This document shows positions 13,472-14,117 of a stretch of DNA of 14,117 nucleotides, in pieces. Source of the DNA: Myxococcales bacterium (GTDB lineage Bacteria > Myxococcota_C > UBA6777); assembly GCA_027005175.1 (NCBI GenBank), contig JALTMC010000418.1, positions 2,825 to 16,941 of the forward strand, read 5' to 3'. Under the pieces are notes generated by a model that did not search any database, had not been told where the DNA came from, and was given only the letters and a program-made list of their open reading frames with translations. The stretch's first letter is position 1; every line of letters starts with the position of its first letter. The position numbers and the translations under genes are program-made.

Positions 13472-14117
13472 GATAGAACTTTTCCTGTGCTGCTCAGGTC
13501 AACATGAAAGTGGCTGTCGTGGGCACTGTTGTAATTGGGGGTGAGGATGAGGCTGAAGAAGCGTTTCTTCCACATATCACAGGCGATGTCGTAAAGGACT
13601 TTGGCTTGAGGGCTGTTGAAGCGCGTAGAGAAACAACCCATTCGCCCACCTCTTTTCCAGGTGGTGCTGTGGTCCCAGGACTTTGTAATGTTGTGTTCTG
13701 TGCCACTGGTTTCATAGAATGCACCGAGATCGATGGCTCCACCAAAGCTGTGATTGCTTAGATTCCGACTGCCTCTTATCTTACGACAGTTGTATGTGCC
13801 GTAATGCATCACTTTGTTCATGCCGCGTTGTTTGAGGTAATGACTGAGTCTTGCGATGCTTAGAGCCAATTCGCAGCTAACTAGCATTGTGACTCTCTTT
13901 TGCGTCCAAATCACATAATCCACACCCAGTATTGGGGCTTGTAACTTGACGGGCTGTGGCACAGAACAGCGGCGACTTGCGCCCCGCAATAGTGTATTTG
14001 GATTGGAGGTCTTGGTATATCTCACTCCCCATCGAGTGAGCTGTTCATAGCAACTTATTCCCGGTGTTACGGGTAAATTCCCTGTGACCGGAGGTGGCGG
14101 CTTGACAGGGGGAGGGG
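13429..14117 (-). CDS. Extensin-like C-terminal domain protein, 5' end outside the window
   Basis: About 228 aa are visible. The reading frame stays open to the right edge, so the N-terminus, probably a signal peptide, is missing. The visible part begins with a proline-rich linker (PPPVKPPPPV), then ISCYEQLTRWGVRY, typical for the start of the extensin-like domain. Counting the GTG at 14023-14025 as residue 1, the likely metal-site motifs are NHSFGGAIDLG (H92, D99) and AHDSHFHVDL (H172, H174), as in M15/DD-carboxypeptidase-like folds. Several cysteines (20, 51, 80, 131, 149) may form disulfides. The family is assumed to act on cell-wall peptides in the periplasm, but its function is not well established. 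The GTG at 14025 could be misread as a start; the domain clearly continues upstream. Its stop lies within copy 2 of the junction duplication. Confidence 0.85.
   Translation of the reverse strand, partial: PPPVKPPPPVTGNLPVTPGISCYEQLTRWGVRYTKTSNPNTLLRGASRRCSVPQPVKLQAPILGVDYVIWTQKRVTMLVSCELALSIARLSHYLKQRGMNKVMHYGTYNCRKIRGSRNLSNHSFGGAIDLGAFYETSGTEHNITKSWDHSTTWKRGGRMGCFSTRFNSPQAKVLYDIACDMWKKRFFSLILTPNYNSAHDSHFHVDLSSTGKVLSTFNHGYIGKSGED

Noticed and set aside
1-14117. CRISPR arrays, tRNA/rRNA genes, insertion sequences
   Set aside because: No regularly spaced repeats, cloverleaf-like segments, transposase motifs or terminal inverted repeats were seen on either strand.

Overview
The window looks like the chromosome of a Gram-negative bacterium. 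Base composition is moderate (about half G+C by eye), TTG or GTG start codons appear next to ATG, and Shine-Dalgarno (SD) sequences are mostly good. An exported MsrB-type enzyme and an extensin-like C-terminal protein with a proline-rich linker would fit a proteobacterial or Myxococcota-like host. That taxonomic guess is weak.

Positions 117-10343 hold eleven genes on the minus strand that read as one operon. In transcription order they are: trans-acting acyltransferase, FabZ-like dehydratase, ketosynthase, FabG-like ketoreductase, HMG-CoA-synthase-like HCS, ECH1 dehydratase, ECH2 decarboxylase, FabI/FabL-type reductase, acyl carrier protein, a second FabI/FabL-type reductase, and a metallo-beta-lactamase-fold hydrolase with a C-terminal winged-helix region. 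Seven of these (hydrolase, AT, ACP, KS, HCS, ECH1, ECH2) match the accessory set known from trans-AT polyketide clusters such as Bacillus pksB-pksI. That set builds beta-methyl branches by adding an acetyl unit to a beta-keto group, dehydrating and decarboxylating. The other four (KR, DH and two ER-like enzymes) complete a full set of discrete type II fatty-acid/polyketide activities. No multimodular PKS lies in the window. Either this is the trans-acting block of a larger cluster continuing past the left edge, or it is a free-standing iterative pathway making beta-branched acyl chains. The second option would be new.

Positions 10344-10940 separate the operon from rightward genes. This stretch holds palindromic elements, a possible 41-codon ORF and a convincing plus-strand intrinsic terminator. 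It is followed by an exported methionine-R-sulfoxide reductase (msrB, 10941-11552) and cysteinyl-tRNA synthetase (cysS, 11775-13358), which has an unusual insert just before its KMSKS-like loop. A convergent extensin-like protein (13429 to the right edge, N-terminus outside) faces cysS. The junction between these two genes has been tandemly duplicated (about 74 bp), leaving decayed remnants of both gene ends. A second, 34-bp tandem duplication copies the ribosome binding site and start codon of the hydrolase gene.
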